Shown: positions 17,558 through 25,490 of the stretch, one piece after another | How positions within the stretch are numbered: position 1 is the first letter of the stretch | Layout of the letters: every line of letters begins with the position of its first letter | NCBI GenBank assembly: GCA_016872875.1 | Contig: VGYW01000014.1 | Coordinates: forward strand, 1 to 39,235 | Origin: Planctomycetota bacterium | GTDB lineage: Bacteria > Planctomycetota > PUPC01 > DSUN01 | Length of the DNA: 39,235 nucleotides | Direction of reading: 5' to 3' | The notes under the pieces: model-generated | Seen by the model: only the letters and a program-made list of their open reading frames with translations | Database searches by the model: none | What the model was told of the DNA's origin: nothing | Program-made: the position numbers and the translations under genes

Positions 17558-17580
17558 CCCGCATTTCTGGCGAAATGCTG

Positions 17581-17746
17581 GAAATCCGAAATCCCAAATC
17601 CGAAATCCGAAACAACAAAAAGGCCCAAAGCACCAATCCGCAGAACGCTGGCCCAGGAGAGCGTGGTGCACGGCACCGTTCCTGTTTCGGTCATTGCGAT
17701 TTTGGGTTTCGGGTTTGCTTCGGATTTCGTGCTTCGGATTTCGAGT
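17581..17746. repeat. GAAATCCGAA-type inverted repeat between convergent genes
   Basis: Left arm 17581-17613 (GAAATCCGAAATCCCAAATC...) pairs imperfectly with 17683-17746 (TTTCGGTCATTGCGATTTTG...). The right arm supplies the last 18 codons and stop of the alpha/beta hydrolase gene. Confidence 0.85.
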
Positions 17747-18827
17747 TCTCTGGCTCTCGCCTGGCCAGAGCCTTGTCAATGAAGGCGTAGGCGGCCTGGC
17801 GGGCTTCGGGGGGGAAGCCGTGGCCGCAGGCGGGGTGCGCCGCCGCGAGCTTGTCACCTGCCCCGAACAGTTCGTAGACTGGCCTCGCCGCGCTCAGGCA
17901 GTCCTCCACGCCCGAAAGCTCGAAATTGTCGTCCTTCGTCGGCGCGCTCACGAACACCGCTCGCGGCGCGATGGCGGCGAGCACCTCCGTGAAGTCGAAC
18001 GGCATCCTCCGCGCGTCCTTCCCGTAAACGCTGGCGATGCGGGGCATGTAGCCCGCGTGGCTCCAGCCCGCCAGGTTCCCCCCGTAGTACTTGAGGAACG
18101 AGTTGAAGCCGCAACTGGTCACGGCCACCCTCACGCGCGGGTCGAAGGCCGCGAGGAAGAGCGTGTTGTGGCCGCCCAGCGAGTGGCCGATGCAGCCGAT
18201 CCGCTCGGGGTCAACCTCCGGGAGCGACGCGAGGAGGTCAACGGCCCGCATGTGGTTCCAGATGCCCTTCATCGTGGCCGAGGCGTAGCCGCGAGCGTAG
18301 ACGTCCAGCTTGTAGTCCCCGAAGTTCGGGTAGTCGGGCGCCAGGGTCACGTAGCCGCGTTCGGCCAGCTCCAGGGCGTAGTGGAGGTTCGGGTCGCCGC
18401 CGAGTCCCGCCGGTTCCCCCTTGCCGATGCCCGTGGTCTGATGGAGGCAGAGCATGGCGGGCGCCTTGCCCTTGACGCCTTTTGGCACGAAGAGATAGGC
18501 GGGCACGCGGTCGTCCTTCTCCGCCGCGTATGTGACCTTCCGCCGCGTCGCCTTTGGCAGGTCGGCCTCTTCGAGCACCGCGACGTCCAGCGGCACCTTC
18601 CGCGATGCCTCGGGCAGCGGCCCCATCACGAGCTGCATGTCCGCCAGGGCGCGCACGCGGCGTCGCTGCCACGGGCGAACGCTCCTGATGGCCCGCTCGC
18701 GGCCGTCCGCCGAGAGGTACGCCAGCAGCTTCGACCTGTCAGGGTGTGGGACCATGGCGCTCGGCCCTCCGCAATGGAGTGTTGTGAGGGCACCCACGGC
18801 CGTCAGCCACCAGGCGAACCTGCGCAT
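17691..18827 (-). CDS. Secreted alpha/beta hydrolase, acetyl-xylan-esterase-like
   Basis: The 378-residue product has an N-terminal signal peptide and an alpha/beta hydrolase fold. The nucleophile is Ser216 in GHSLGG, with likely acid Asp299/Asp300 and His336 (CGHGFP). The segment MLCLHQTTGIGKGEP carries the oxyanion region. It resembles the Abhydrolase_7/acetyl-xylan-esterase group used on plant or algal polysaccharides. Residues 361-378 (NSKSEARNPK...) are encoded by the flanking GAAATCC repeat, so the native C-terminus has been replaced or extended. A TTGACA promoter lies about 50 bases upstream. Substrate is not known. Confidence 0.85.
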   Translation of the reverse strand: MRRFAWWLTAVGALTTLHCGGPSAMVPHPDRSKLLAYLSADGRERAIRSVRPWQRRRVRALADMQLVMGPLPEASRKVPLDVAVLEEADLPKATRRKVTYAAEKDDRVPAYLFVPKGVKGKAPAMLCLHQTTGIGKGEPAGLGGDPNLHYALELAERGYVTLAPDYPNFGDYKLDVYARGYASATMKGIWNHMRAVDLLASLPEVDPERIGCIGHSLGGHNTLFLAAFDPRVRVAVTSCGFNSFLKYYGGNLAGWSHAGYMPRIASVYGKDARRMPFDFTEVLAAIAPRAVFVSAPTKDDNFELSGVEDCLSAARPVYELFGAGDKLAAAHPACGHGFPPEARQAAYAFIDKALARREPENSKSEARNPKQTRNPKSQ

Positions 18828-18857
18828 GGCCTCGCACCACCTCTGACACGTCCCCCC

Positions 18858-18885
18858 ATTCTGGCGCTTCGGCCGCGCGTGTCAA
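18858..18885 (-). promoter_or_regulatory. Predicted promoter for the alpha/beta hydrolase gene
   Basis: On the minus strand TTGACA (18885-18880) and CAGAAT (18863-18858) are 16 bp apart. The -35 is perfect, the -10 weak. Confidence 0.4.
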
Positions 18886-19014
18886 GTCTGCCCCAGCTCC
18901 GACTGCAATTCAGACGTAAGACGCGAGCCGGCAACACCTCTGCCAGAGGCGGCATTCTGGGGCCGGGGATAGTGGTACAGGGCATCCTCCTCTTCGACCG
19001 CTCCGCTGGGAACG

Positions 19015-19125
19015 AAAGCGGTGACGCGTCACCGCACTCCATAGCCCCCCACGCCAGGTTGGGGGAGGAATGTGGAGTGCGGCATCCCTTCGGCTCCGCT
19101 CAGGGCAGGCGCCGATGCCGCTTTG
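19015..19125. repeat. Divergent pair of GGAGTGCGG palindromes
   Basis: 19015-19041 holds AAAGCGGTGACGCGTCACCG and CACTCCA, a perfect 18-bp palindrome at 19018-19035. 19073-19125 holds the opposite orientation, TGGAGTGCGGCAT with ATGCCGCTTTG and a 29-base loop. The rest of 18828-19179 has no gene that I can support. Confidence 0.85.
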
Positions 19126-19179
19126 AATGACAGCGGAGCGGAGCCCCGAGCGTGCTTACGTCTGGATCGCAGCTACACT

Positions 19180-19767
19180 TCATCTCGGCGAGACGAAGGC
19201 GCTTGAAGCATCATAGAGGCGGAAGGGCTTGGCCGCCCATTCGCCCGCGTAGTCCACGCCCACACGCGGGGCGGCGACGGCTGGGCCGTGGCCCAGGCCG
19301 CGGTCCTCGGCGAAGAGGATGCTGTCGGGCGCGCAGAGGTCGGCGCCGTTCAGCGAACCGTCAACGGCGAACGCCTGACAGAGGCGGGCCGGGCCGCTGG
19401 TGAGGTCGGTATCCTTGCGGGCCTTGGGCCGCCGCGCGCGCATCAGCTCGAGGCCCTCGACTGGCTCCACGGCGCGCAGCAGCACCGCCGCGGGAACCCC
19501 CTCGCGGTCCGTCACCAGGTTCAGGCACCAGTGCATGCCGTAGGTGAAGTAGACGTAGGCGTGGCCGGGCGGGCCGAACATGACGGCGTTGCGGGCGGTC
19601 TTGCCGCGCCAGGCGTGGCAGGCCCTGTCCTCGCGCCCGATGTAGGCCTCGGCCTCGACGATGCGCCCGGCGACCGTGCCTTCAGGGCTGCGGCGCACCA
19701 GCACCAGGCCCAACAGCTCGCGGGCCACCTCCAGCGCCGGCCGGGCGTAGAAGCTTCGTTCGATCAC
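19180..19767 (-). CDS. mpg: 3-methyladenine DNA glycosylase (MPG/AAG family)
   Basis: The 195-residue product matches the alkyladenine glycosylase family in length and order. Visible motifs are FYARPALEVARELLG at the N-terminus, VEAEAY with the catalytic Glu, HAWRGKTARNAVMFGPPGHAYVYFTYGMHWCLN, and SGPARLCQAFAVDGSLNG, which is the nucleotide-flipping and product-site region. It removes alkylated purines from DNA to start base-excision repair. The GTG at 19767 (MIERSFYARPAL) is chosen because the family begins there; upstream sequence is a palindrome pair. It is separated from its neighbours by that repeat, so it is probably its own transcription unit. Confidence 0.95.
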   Translation of the reverse strand: MIERSFYARPALEVARELLGLVLVRRSPEGTVAGRIVEAEAYIGREDRACHAWRGKTARNAVMFGPPGHAYVYFTYGMHWCLNLVTDREGVPAAVLLRAVEPVEGLELMRARRPKARKDTDLTSGPARLCQAFAVDGSLNGADLCAPDSILFAEDRGLGHGPAVAAPRVGVDYAGEWAAKPFRLYDASSAFVSPR

Positions 19768-19819
19768 GGCGCCCTGCTTCGTTTCTGTTGTGGAAAGTGG
19801 AAGGGGGCTGTTGCCCCAA

Positions 19820-19888
19820 TCACAGGCCAGAGGCCTGTGCCACCAAGCCCGTTGTCTCAGTGGTGGCACAGGCGTCCCGCCTGTGATC
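19820..19888. repeat. Inverted pair of CACAGGC palindromes
   Basis: Units 19820-19846 and 19862-19888 are each self-complementary (CACAGGC...GCCTGTG) with outward TGGTGG/CCACCA ends, and are mutual reverse complements. Confidence 0.9.
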
Positions 19889-19907
19889 GCAGGCTCCGCA
19901 ACGGAAA

Positions 19908-21419
19908 CTACTTCCTGTCGGGCACTGGCGCGGGGGCGGGGACGGCCCGCCCCTCGTCGACCGCCGGCATCTGGCGTGGCGCTGAGGCCGCCCTGACGGT
20001 GAAGAGCATCAGGACGGGCAGCATCAGCGCGCCGCCCTGGCCCTTCATCCTGGCCGTGAGCCTGGCCTCCGCTCCGGCGGCCTCGACCCGAATGCTCTCC
20101 ATGAACTCCACGATGGGCTTCAGGAAGGGCATGCGGGCGACCTCGCGGGCCACGTCCGCCGTGGCCTCCTTGACCCCCTTCTGGACCTCTGCGACCGATT
20201 GCTTGAGGGCCTCGGGGTCCTTGCCGACGGCGACGACGCTCAGGGCCATGGCATCGTCGGCCGTCTTGCCCGTCGCCACAACGGTCTCGAAGGGGGCCAG
20301 GAAGGGGGCCTGGCGGTAGGCGTCGCTCATCACCACGGCGGCCCAGGCGGGGGCGTCAATGGCCTTGATGAGTTCGAGCATCTTCGGCCCGAGCGCCGGC
20401 TTGTCCGAGTTGGCCTGCACCGCGGCGGCGATCTCCTTGATGGGGAGCTGTTCATTCCGCGGGCCGCCGACGAAGACGAGCCGCTCGTCCGAGCATGGGA
20501 TGAGGCGCATCTCCCGCTCCACGGAGAAGACGTCCAGCCCCTCGACCTTGGTGGAGTCGAGCTGGAACTGCCCGAAGGCGGCCTTGACGGCCTGTGCGTC
20601 GTAGCGGCCGCGGGCCACGACGACGGCGAAGCCCTTGCGGTCGCCCACCTCGTCGGCCACGCCGAGCGTGACGGCGTCGAGCCGGATGTTGCCCACGCGC
20701 TCGGCGACGGCGCAGATGCCCTTCGTCAGCTCGTCGAGCGCTCTGGCGAGGTCCTGCCCTGGCCCCAGCGCCGGGCCGATGGACTTGAGCGCCTCGGCAA
20801 AGGACGATGCCCGGCCGCCTGGCAGGCGCAGTTGGGCCACGATGCCGCAGTTGGGCGGGAGCAGGCAGAGATCGCTCCTGATCTGTTCTGCCGTCGCCTG
20901 CGGCCGCTCGTGGGGCTTGCCCTCGATGGCGGCGATGGCGCGAGCCGCGTAGTCGGCGACGAACGGCTCCTTCGACTCCAGGAGCGGGCGGAGCGGGCCG
21001 GCGGCCTCGGGCTTCCTGAGCTCGCCGAGGGCGCGGATGGCCATGAGGCGGCGGACCGCGCCGGCCTGTGCCCCGCCGCTGAGGGTCGCGAGCAGCTCGC
21101 GGGCGCGGGTGCGGACCTCGGGGTCGTCGGAGTCCGCCGCCTTCTTGAGTGAGGGGATTGCGGCTGGGCCGAGGGCGCGCAGCTTCGCAGTGGCCGCCTC
21201 ACGTGTCTCGTGCTTCTCTGCCCCCAGGTCGCGGATGAGCTGGGCCAGGTCGGCCGGCTCGCCGACGTTCAGCTCGGCCACCATCCGCTCCACGCTCATC
21301 GGCACCCCCTTCGCCTTCCAGTAGGCATCGGAGGGCAGGTAGTCCAGCAGGTCATTGCCCCAGCCCCCGCCGCTGAGGACGAGCATCAACAGCTCCATCA
21401 TCCCAAAGCCCATGCCCAT
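19908..21419 (-). CDS. HEAT-like repeat protein of unknown function
   Basis: The 503-residue product starts with a Met-rich hydrophobic N-terminus (GMGFGMMELLMLVLSGGGWG), possibly a weak signal. Residues about 55-165 form HEAT-like helical pairs (AATAKLRALGPAAIPSLKKAADSDDPEVRTRARELL). The rest (about 190-470) is an uncharacterised domain with repeated VVVARGRYDAQAVKAAFGQ and VGKDPEALKQSV segments. The end is hydrophobic and Pro-rich. The ATG at 21419 has AGGAG eight bases upstream. I do not recognise the family; HEAT repeats usually bind other proteins. Confidence 0.75.
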   Translation of the reverse strand: MGMGFGMMELLMLVLSGGGWGNDLLDYLPSDAYWKAKGVPMSVERMVAELNVGEPADLAQLIRDLGAEKHETREAATAKLRALGPAAIPSLKKAADSDDPEVRTRARELLATLSGGAQAGAVRRLMAIRALGELRKPEAAGPLRPLLESKEPFVADYAARAIAAIEGKPHERPQATAEQIRSDLCLLPPNCGIVAQLRLPGGRASSFAEALKSIGPALGPGQDLARALDELTKGICAVAERVGNIRLDAVTLGVADEVGDRKGFAVVVARGRYDAQAVKAAFGQFQLDSTKVEGLDVFSVEREMRLIPCSDERLVFVGGPRNEQLPIKEIAAAVQANSDKPALGPKMLELIKAIDAPAWAAVVMSDAYRQAPFLAPFETVVATGKTADDAMALSVVAVGKDPEALKQSVAEVQKGVKEATADVAREVARMPFLKPIVEFMESIRVEAAGAEARLTARMKGQGGALMLPVLMLFTVRAASAPRQMPAVDEGRAVPAPAPVPDRK

Positions 21420-21487
21420 TGGCTTGTCTCCTAGCGTTGTCGCCCTCCCGAAGGTTCCCATTATCTCGGCACTCGGCGCGGCTCCGG

Positions 21488-21603
21488 CTCACCTCTCCCT
21501 GGGGGAGAGGTCGCCCGCCAGGGGCGGGCGGGTGAGGGTGGCTTGCGCCGTGTGCGCCCAGAGTTCAGCACCCTCACCCCAACCCTCTCCCCGAGGGAGA
21601 GGG
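21488..21603. repeat. Inverted pair of CCCTCTCCC/GGGAGAGG units
   Basis: 21488-21540 and 21569-21603 are reverse-complement copies of a CACCCTCACCCCAACCCTCT-type unit, each with an internal CTCTCCC..GGGAGAG hairpin. A solo unit is at 33803-33835. Confidence 0.85.
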
Positions 21604-21633
21604 GGCTTGGTTGTCTCCTCGGCGAACGCCCAT

Positions 21634-22644
21634 CTACGGGATCTCCACGCAGCGGTGCTGCTCGCTCGACGCGAAGACGGCGCAGGCGATCTCGGTGGCC
21701 TTGAGGCCCGTCTCGGCGGGGACTGGAACCGGCTGCCCGTCGGCGAGGGCCTTCACGTAGGCCGCCACCATGTCGGCGAAGAGGTTGTTCCTGCGGAAGG
21801 GGGCGACGGTGGCGGTGCCGCCCTCGCGGACGATGGAGATTGCGCCGAACTCCTCGGGCGGGCAGTCCTTCGGCAGCCTGTCGGGCGGCGTGGAGAACAG
21901 CATTACGCCGTCGGGGCCGAGGACGTCGAGTATCGAGCCGCCGCTGACGCCGCTGGGCAGCCCCCAGGACCAGGAGAGGCCGAGGCTGTCCCCGCCCTGG
22001 AAGCGGACAGAAACGGTGCCGGTGTCCCACGCCGTGCGGTCGCGCCGCAGCCGCGTCAGGTCGGCCCAGGCCGCCGACGCGTCCCCGAAGATGTAGCGGG
22101 CGAAGTCGTAGGTGTGCACCGCGCCATCCATCAGCGGCCCGGCGCCCTGGTCCTTGAACATGTACCAGGGGGACTTGGGGCAGGAGCCTGCGTTGCACTG
22201 GCGCCAGACGACTGGGCGGCCGATGGCGCCGGCCTGGACGAGCTCGCGGACCTTGCACCACTGGTTGTCGAAGCGGCGGACGAAGCCGACCATGAGCTGG
22301 ACGCCTGCGGCGTCGCACGCGGCGATCATCGCCTGGCAGTCGTCCACGGTGAGGGCGAGGGGCTTCTCGCAGAAAATCTGCTTCCCCGCCTGCGCCGCGG
22401 CCACGACGATCTCGCGGTGCGTGAACGTCGGCGTGCACACGAACACGGCGTCAACGTCCTTGCGGTCGAGCACGCGGCGGTAGTCGCCGGAGGCGTCGGG
22501 GATATTGCAGGCGGCGGCCAGCTCACGTGCCGCCTCCGCGTTGGCGTCCGCGCACGCTGCCACCCTCGCCCCCTCGATGGCCTGGAGCGACTTCGTGTGA
22601 TGCCTCCCCATCCCGCCGCAGCCGATGATGCCGAAGTTCACCAT
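21634..22644 (-). CDS. Gfo/Idh/MocA-family NAD(P)-dependent oxidoreductase
   Basis: The 336-residue product begins with a Rossmann motif (FGIIGCGGMGRHH) and has the family signatures VCTPTFTHREIV, FCEKPLA with the catalytic Lys, and GAVHTYDFARYIFG with the catalytic-site His. It resembles myo-inositol or sugar dehydrogenases that oxidise a ring hydroxyl with NAD. No signal peptide is seen. Its ATG overlaps the last codons of the MazF-like toxin (GCATGGTGA), so it is probably read from the toxin-antitoxin transcript. AAGGA lies eight bases upstream. The substrate is not certain. Confidence 0.92.
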   Translation of the reverse strand: MVNFGIIGCGGMGRHHTKSLQAIEGARVAACADANAEAARELAAACNIPDASGDYRRVLDRKDVDAVFVCTPTFTHREIVVAAAQAGKQIFCEKPLALTVDDCQAMIAACDAAGVQLMVGFVRRFDNQWCKVRELVQAGAIGRPVVWRQCNAGSCPKSPWYMFKDQGAGPLMDGAVHTYDFARYIFGDASAAWADLTRLRRDRTAWDTGTVSVRFQGGDSLGLSWSWGLPSGVSGGSILDVLGPDGVMLFSTPPDRLPKDCPPEEFGAISIVREGGTATVAPFRRNNLFADMVAAYVKALADGQPVPVPAETGLKATEIACAVFASSEQHRCVEIP

Positions 22645-23003
22645 GCTTGGAGTCCTTCCCGTGGTGTAACCAGGAACACGATCCCGTCCCCGATCTCTTG
22701 GACGCGTCGAGGCGAAAGGGCGCCGATCTTCTCTACTAATTGGGACTTGTCAACGGTGATGGTCTCAGTTACGAGGACCACGCTTCGCCTGGGGAGATCC
22801 CCCTCCCCGCGTTCCAGGAGAATGTTGCCCGGCACACGTGCGTGGCGGAGGTTGGATGTGAGCAAGCACACAACCACGGTCCGGAGGCTGCTGTGGTTGA
22901 ACAGATTATTCTGGATCACCACGCAGGGGCGGCGGTAGCCAGGCCCTGACCCTAGGGGCTCCTGGAGATCGACCCAGAAGACGTCGCCCTGATTGACTAC
23001 CAT
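22638..23003 (-). CDS. MazF/PemK-type endoribonuclease toxin
   Basis: The 121-residue product has the MazF fold signature. It begins NQGDVFWVDL, continues with GPGYRRPCVVIQNNLFN (catalytic Arg region), then CLLTSN with the conserved Thr/Ser, and ends in a family-typical helix. Length fits single-domain MazF. It should cut mRNA at short sequences when free of antitoxin. The ATG overlaps the antitoxin stop (CTATGGTAG). Its own stop overlaps the next ATG in the same manner. The Gfo/Idh gene downstream is an unusual addition to such an operon. Confidence 0.9.
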   Translation of the reverse strand: MVVNQGDVFWVDLQEPLGSGPGYRRPCVVIQNNLFNHSSLRTVVVCLLTSNLRHARVPGNILLERGEGDLPRRSVVLVTETITVDKSQLVEKIGALSPRRVQEIGDGIVFLVTPREGLQAW

Positions 23004-23251
23004 AGGTGTTCTGCCAGCCTTCGGTAGTGGGCGTTCAGGTATCTCCTGAGTTCCTTCTCGTCCGGGTCGGGGCCGTCCTCGCAGGCGGCGTTGATCCTCG
23101 CCGTCAACTCCGCATCATCGAGGCGAGCGAAGTACACTCGCAGCGCATCGTTGAACACGCGGCTGCGCGGGATTCCTCTATCGCGCGCCAGGCGCTCCGC
23201 CCGGTCGAACAGCGGCTTGTCTGCCGAGAAAGCGGTCTTGACGGTCGGCAT
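22997..23251 (-). CDS. Antitoxin of the MazF-like toxin, ribbon-helix-helix type
   Basis: This 84-residue protein precedes the toxin and overlaps it by seven bases. The N-terminus (VKTAFSADKPLFDRAERLARDRGIPRSRVFNDALRVYF) has the strand-helix-helix pattern of RHH DNA-binding antitoxins. The acidic C-terminus (CEDGPDPDEKELRRYLN) is suited to binding the toxin. A near-consensus promoter lies about 26 bases upstream. Antitoxin and complex normally repress this promoter. The family assignment rests on pattern and position. Confidence 0.8.
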   Translation of the reverse strand: MPTVKTAFSADKPLFDRAERLARDRGIPRSRVFNDALRVYFARLDDAELTARINAACEDGPDPDEKELRRYLNAHYRRLAEHLW

Positions 23252-23276
23252 CGGTCATACCATCCTTTCCACCATC

Positions 23277-23304
23277 AGTATAACCGATCTTCATACCATG
23301 TCAA
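23277..23304 (-). promoter_or_regulatory. Near-consensus promoter of the toxin-antitoxin operon
   Basis: On the minus strand, TTGACA (23304-23299) and TATACT (23282-23277) are 16 bp apart, leading to the antitoxin ATG at 23251. Confidence 0.75.
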
Positions 23305-23316
23305 GCGCGTCCCCGC

Positions 23317-24948
23317 CTATCTCACTGCCTCCACCCGCCCGGTCTTCTCGTCCACAAGGTGGAAGGCGCCGGCGGGAGAGACGTCCACAGTGACCTGCTG
23401 GTAGCCAGGGATGGTGAGCTTGACGCCCTTGCGGGCCTTGACGGGCGAGTGGGCGTAGACGAGCCACTGCCGCTCAGGGGCCTTGCCCATCACGAGGGCC
23501 AGCGAGTAGACCGCCACCTCCCAGTGCAGCTCCCAGGGGAACTCCTGCGGGTTCACGCTCGCGTCGAGGAGGAACCAGCGGTCCTCGTCACGCCACTCCT
23601 CCGGGATGCCGGCCTGGTAGTGGTGCTTGCGGGCGCGGTTGGCCACGAGCTCGCCCTGGCGCCAGAACTTGCGGAGCACGTCGCTGCGGTGGACGCGGTC
23701 CACGGACTCGACAATGGCCCTGAAATAAGGCAGGCCCTCCTCGGCGGGAAAGGTCCAGCCGCGGAACTCCCGGACCGCCCGCGGGCGGAGGAGCCACATG
23801 CCGAACTGCACGAAGCCGGCATAGCGGTCGGGGTTGTACGTCTGCCCCTTCAGCCGATAGAGCGTGCGGGGCGATGGATACTCCTTCTCCCGCCGCGGGC
23901 CGTCGTAGCCGTCCCAAACCGAGAACTCGAACCAGAAGTTCGGGTTCAGCTTCCAGGCGTCGCGGAGCATGAAGGGAAGATTCATGAACTCGAGCTGCGG
24001 GCTCCAGACCGTGTAGTCGCGGCTCGGATTCCAGTCGTGGGTGTAGTACGACGGGCTGCCGCCGTCCCAGGTCAGCGGGGCGGGGCTGATGCGGCCCCGT
24101 GAGTGGAGCGAGTAGTTGGGCCAGCCGCCCCAGCGGCCGATGTGGTCGGGGCCGAAGGCCTCGTAGCCGACGAAGAGCGCCTTGTCGCGCCAGCCCTGGG
24201 CGGCCAGGCCGTCGCGCATGCCCTTCTGGAGCGCGCGGTAGCGCTCGATCCAGCCGTCCGCCACCACCTTTCGCCTGAAATCGTCGTCTCGCCCCTTCCC
24301 ATACCTGTCCAGATAGCGCTTCGACTCCTCGGCCTTGTGCCAGCGGAGCTTCCCGTGCTCGTTGTTCGAGAGAAAGATGACCAGCGGCGGGTCGGGATAC
24401 CAGGCCTGAAGCCGCTTCAGTTGCGGGTTATCCGTCCACTTGCGCCCGACCTCTTCCCAGAGCTCGGCCGGCCCGAAGGGGCAGACCTCTTTGCGAACCT
24501 TCCCGTCGGGCGTCACCACGTTCGGGTTCTTCTCCGGCTCCAGCTCCACGTAGGGCTCAGCGGACAGGAGGCATTCCCACTGCGTACCCACGATGGTGAG
24601 GGGCAGCTTCAGCTCAGCGGCCCGCTTCATCGGCTCCTCGTAGTACTTCAGGAACGGCTCCAACGCCTTCTCCCCCAGTTGCGCCTCAATCGGCGGGTGG
24701 GCGAACCACGGCAGGAGATAGTGCCCTTCCTCGATCAGGCGGAGCTGGTGAGCCGGCGCCCAGCCCTCCGAGAGCTGGTGTTTCCCGCAGCACCAGTGCG
24801 ATGCGAGCGGCAGCGGCCGCCCCTCCCTATCCCCATTGGCCCGAACCGCCTCGGCCCGAATCGCCGCCGCCACCTTGGCCACATCCTCGCCCGCGCCCGC
24901 CGCGCGCGCGAGCAGAATCAACCCTGCTATCCACGCACCCGACCTCAT
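23317..24948 (-). CDS. Secreted glycosidase-like protein of unknown specificity
   Basis: The 543-residue product starts with a signal peptide (MRSGAWIAGLILLARAAGA). The ATG at 24948 has a perfect AAGGAGGT site six bases upstream. The body reads like a TIM-barrel hydrolase, with LTIVGTQWE, VIFLSNNEHGKLRW (possible acid Glu), FVGYEAFGPDHIG and FWFEFSVWDGYDG. A C-terminal beta domain follows (KARKGVKLTIPGYQQVTVDVSPAGAFHLVD). I do not recognise the family. A glycoside hydrolase role is inferred from fold-like motifs and the carbohydrate context. Its promoter is divergent from that of the XRE cassette. Confidence 0.75.
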   Translation of the reverse strand: MRSGAWIAGLILLARAAGAGEDVAKVAAAIRAEAVRANGDREGRPLPLASHWCCGKHQLSEGWAPAHQLRLIEEGHYLLPWFAHPPIEAQLGEKALEPFLKYYEEPMKRAAELKLPLTIVGTQWECLLSAEPYVELEPEKNPNVVTPDGKVRKEVCPFGPAELWEEVGRKWTDNPQLKRLQAWYPDPPLVIFLSNNEHGKLRWHKAEESKRYLDRYGKGRDDDFRRKVVADGWIERYRALQKGMRDGLAAQGWRDKALFVGYEAFGPDHIGRWGGWPNYSLHSRGRISPAPLTWDGGSPSYYTHDWNPSRDYTVWSPQLEFMNLPFMLRDAWKLNPNFWFEFSVWDGYDGPRREKEYPSPRTLYRLKGQTYNPDRYAGFVQFGMWLLRPRAVREFRGWTFPAEEGLPYFRAIVESVDRVHRSDVLRKFWRQGELVANRARKHHYQAGIPEEWRDEDRWFLLDASVNPQEFPWELHWEVAVYSLALVMGKAPERQWLVYAHSPVKARKGVKLTIPGYQQVTVDVSPAGAFHLVDEKTGRVEAVR

Positions 24949-25001
24949 CAAGGACCTCCTTGTTCGCCCTGCCGCCTCCGCCCCTCGCGCCGTACCCCCG
25001 C

Positions 25002-25030
25002 ACCATACGACAACCCGCCCTGTAGGTCAA
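25002..25030 (-). promoter_or_regulatory. Predicted promoter for the glycosidase-like gene
   Basis: On the minus strand TTGACC (25030-25025) and TATGGT (25007-25002) are 17 bp apart. It faces away from the XRE promoter. Confidence 0.5.
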
Positions 25031-25065
25031 CCCCCAAAGCCGCGCGGTTCGCGCCAATCTCCGCC

Positions 25066-25094
25066 TTGACTTCGCGGCCGGGCCGTTGTATAAT
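25066..25094 (+). promoter_or_regulatory. Near-consensus promoter of the XRE-ImmA cassette
   Basis: TTGACT and a perfect TATAAT are 17 bp apart, 31 bases before the ATG at 25125. Confidence 0.8.
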
Positions 25095-25103
25095 TCTTAC
25101 AAC
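25085..25103. promoter_or_regulatory. Candidate operator over the -10 box
   Basis: GTTGTA and TACAAC are inverted with seven bases between, spanning TATAAT. The XRE protein could bind here to repress its own operon; that is inference. Confidence 0.55.
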
Positions 25104-25124
25104 GGGAGAGGCAGGGGGTGCGAT

Positions 25125-25487
25125 ATGGGACAGTTCGGTGAGTTCTTCAAGCAGCGGCGTCTTGCGCTGGGCGCGTCGCTGAGGCAGTTCTGCCTCGAGC
25201 ACGGCCTGGACCCAGGCAACATCAGCAAGCTCGAACGGGGTCGTCTCGCTCCGCCGCAGCACGACAAGCTCGAAGAATACGCCCGCCTCCTCGGCCTCCA
25301 GGAGGGCAGCGACGACTGGTATCGCTTCTTCGACCTCGCCGCCGCCGAAGCCGGCCGCATCCCCCGCGACATCATGAGCGACGCCGAGGCCGTCGGCAAG
25401 CTCCCCATCCTCTTCCGCACCCTCCGCGGCGAGAAGATCCCCGACGAGCAGCTCGACGAAATCGTCAGGAAGGTGAAAGGGGCATAG
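25125..25487 (+). CDS. XRE-family transcriptional regulator
   Basis: The 120-residue product has an N-terminal helix-turn-helix of the Cro/CI type (FGEFFKQRRLALGASLRQFCLEHGLDPGNISKLERGRLAPP) and a longer helical tail. The ATG at 25125 is preceded by AGGGGG. It is followed three bases later by the ImmA-type peptidase gene. XRE-ImmA pairs are known from phage and mobile-element regulators and from toxin-antitoxin-like loci, in which the peptidase inactivates the repressor. The inverted repeat over its promoter fits autoregulation. Confidence 0.92.
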   Translation: MGQFGEFFKQRRLALGASLRQFCLEHGLDPGNISKLERGRLAPPQHDKLEEYARLLGLQEGSDDWYRFFDLAAAEAGRIPRDIMSDAEAVGKLPILFRTLRGEKIPDEQLDEIVRKVKGA

Positions 25488-25490
25488 TGA

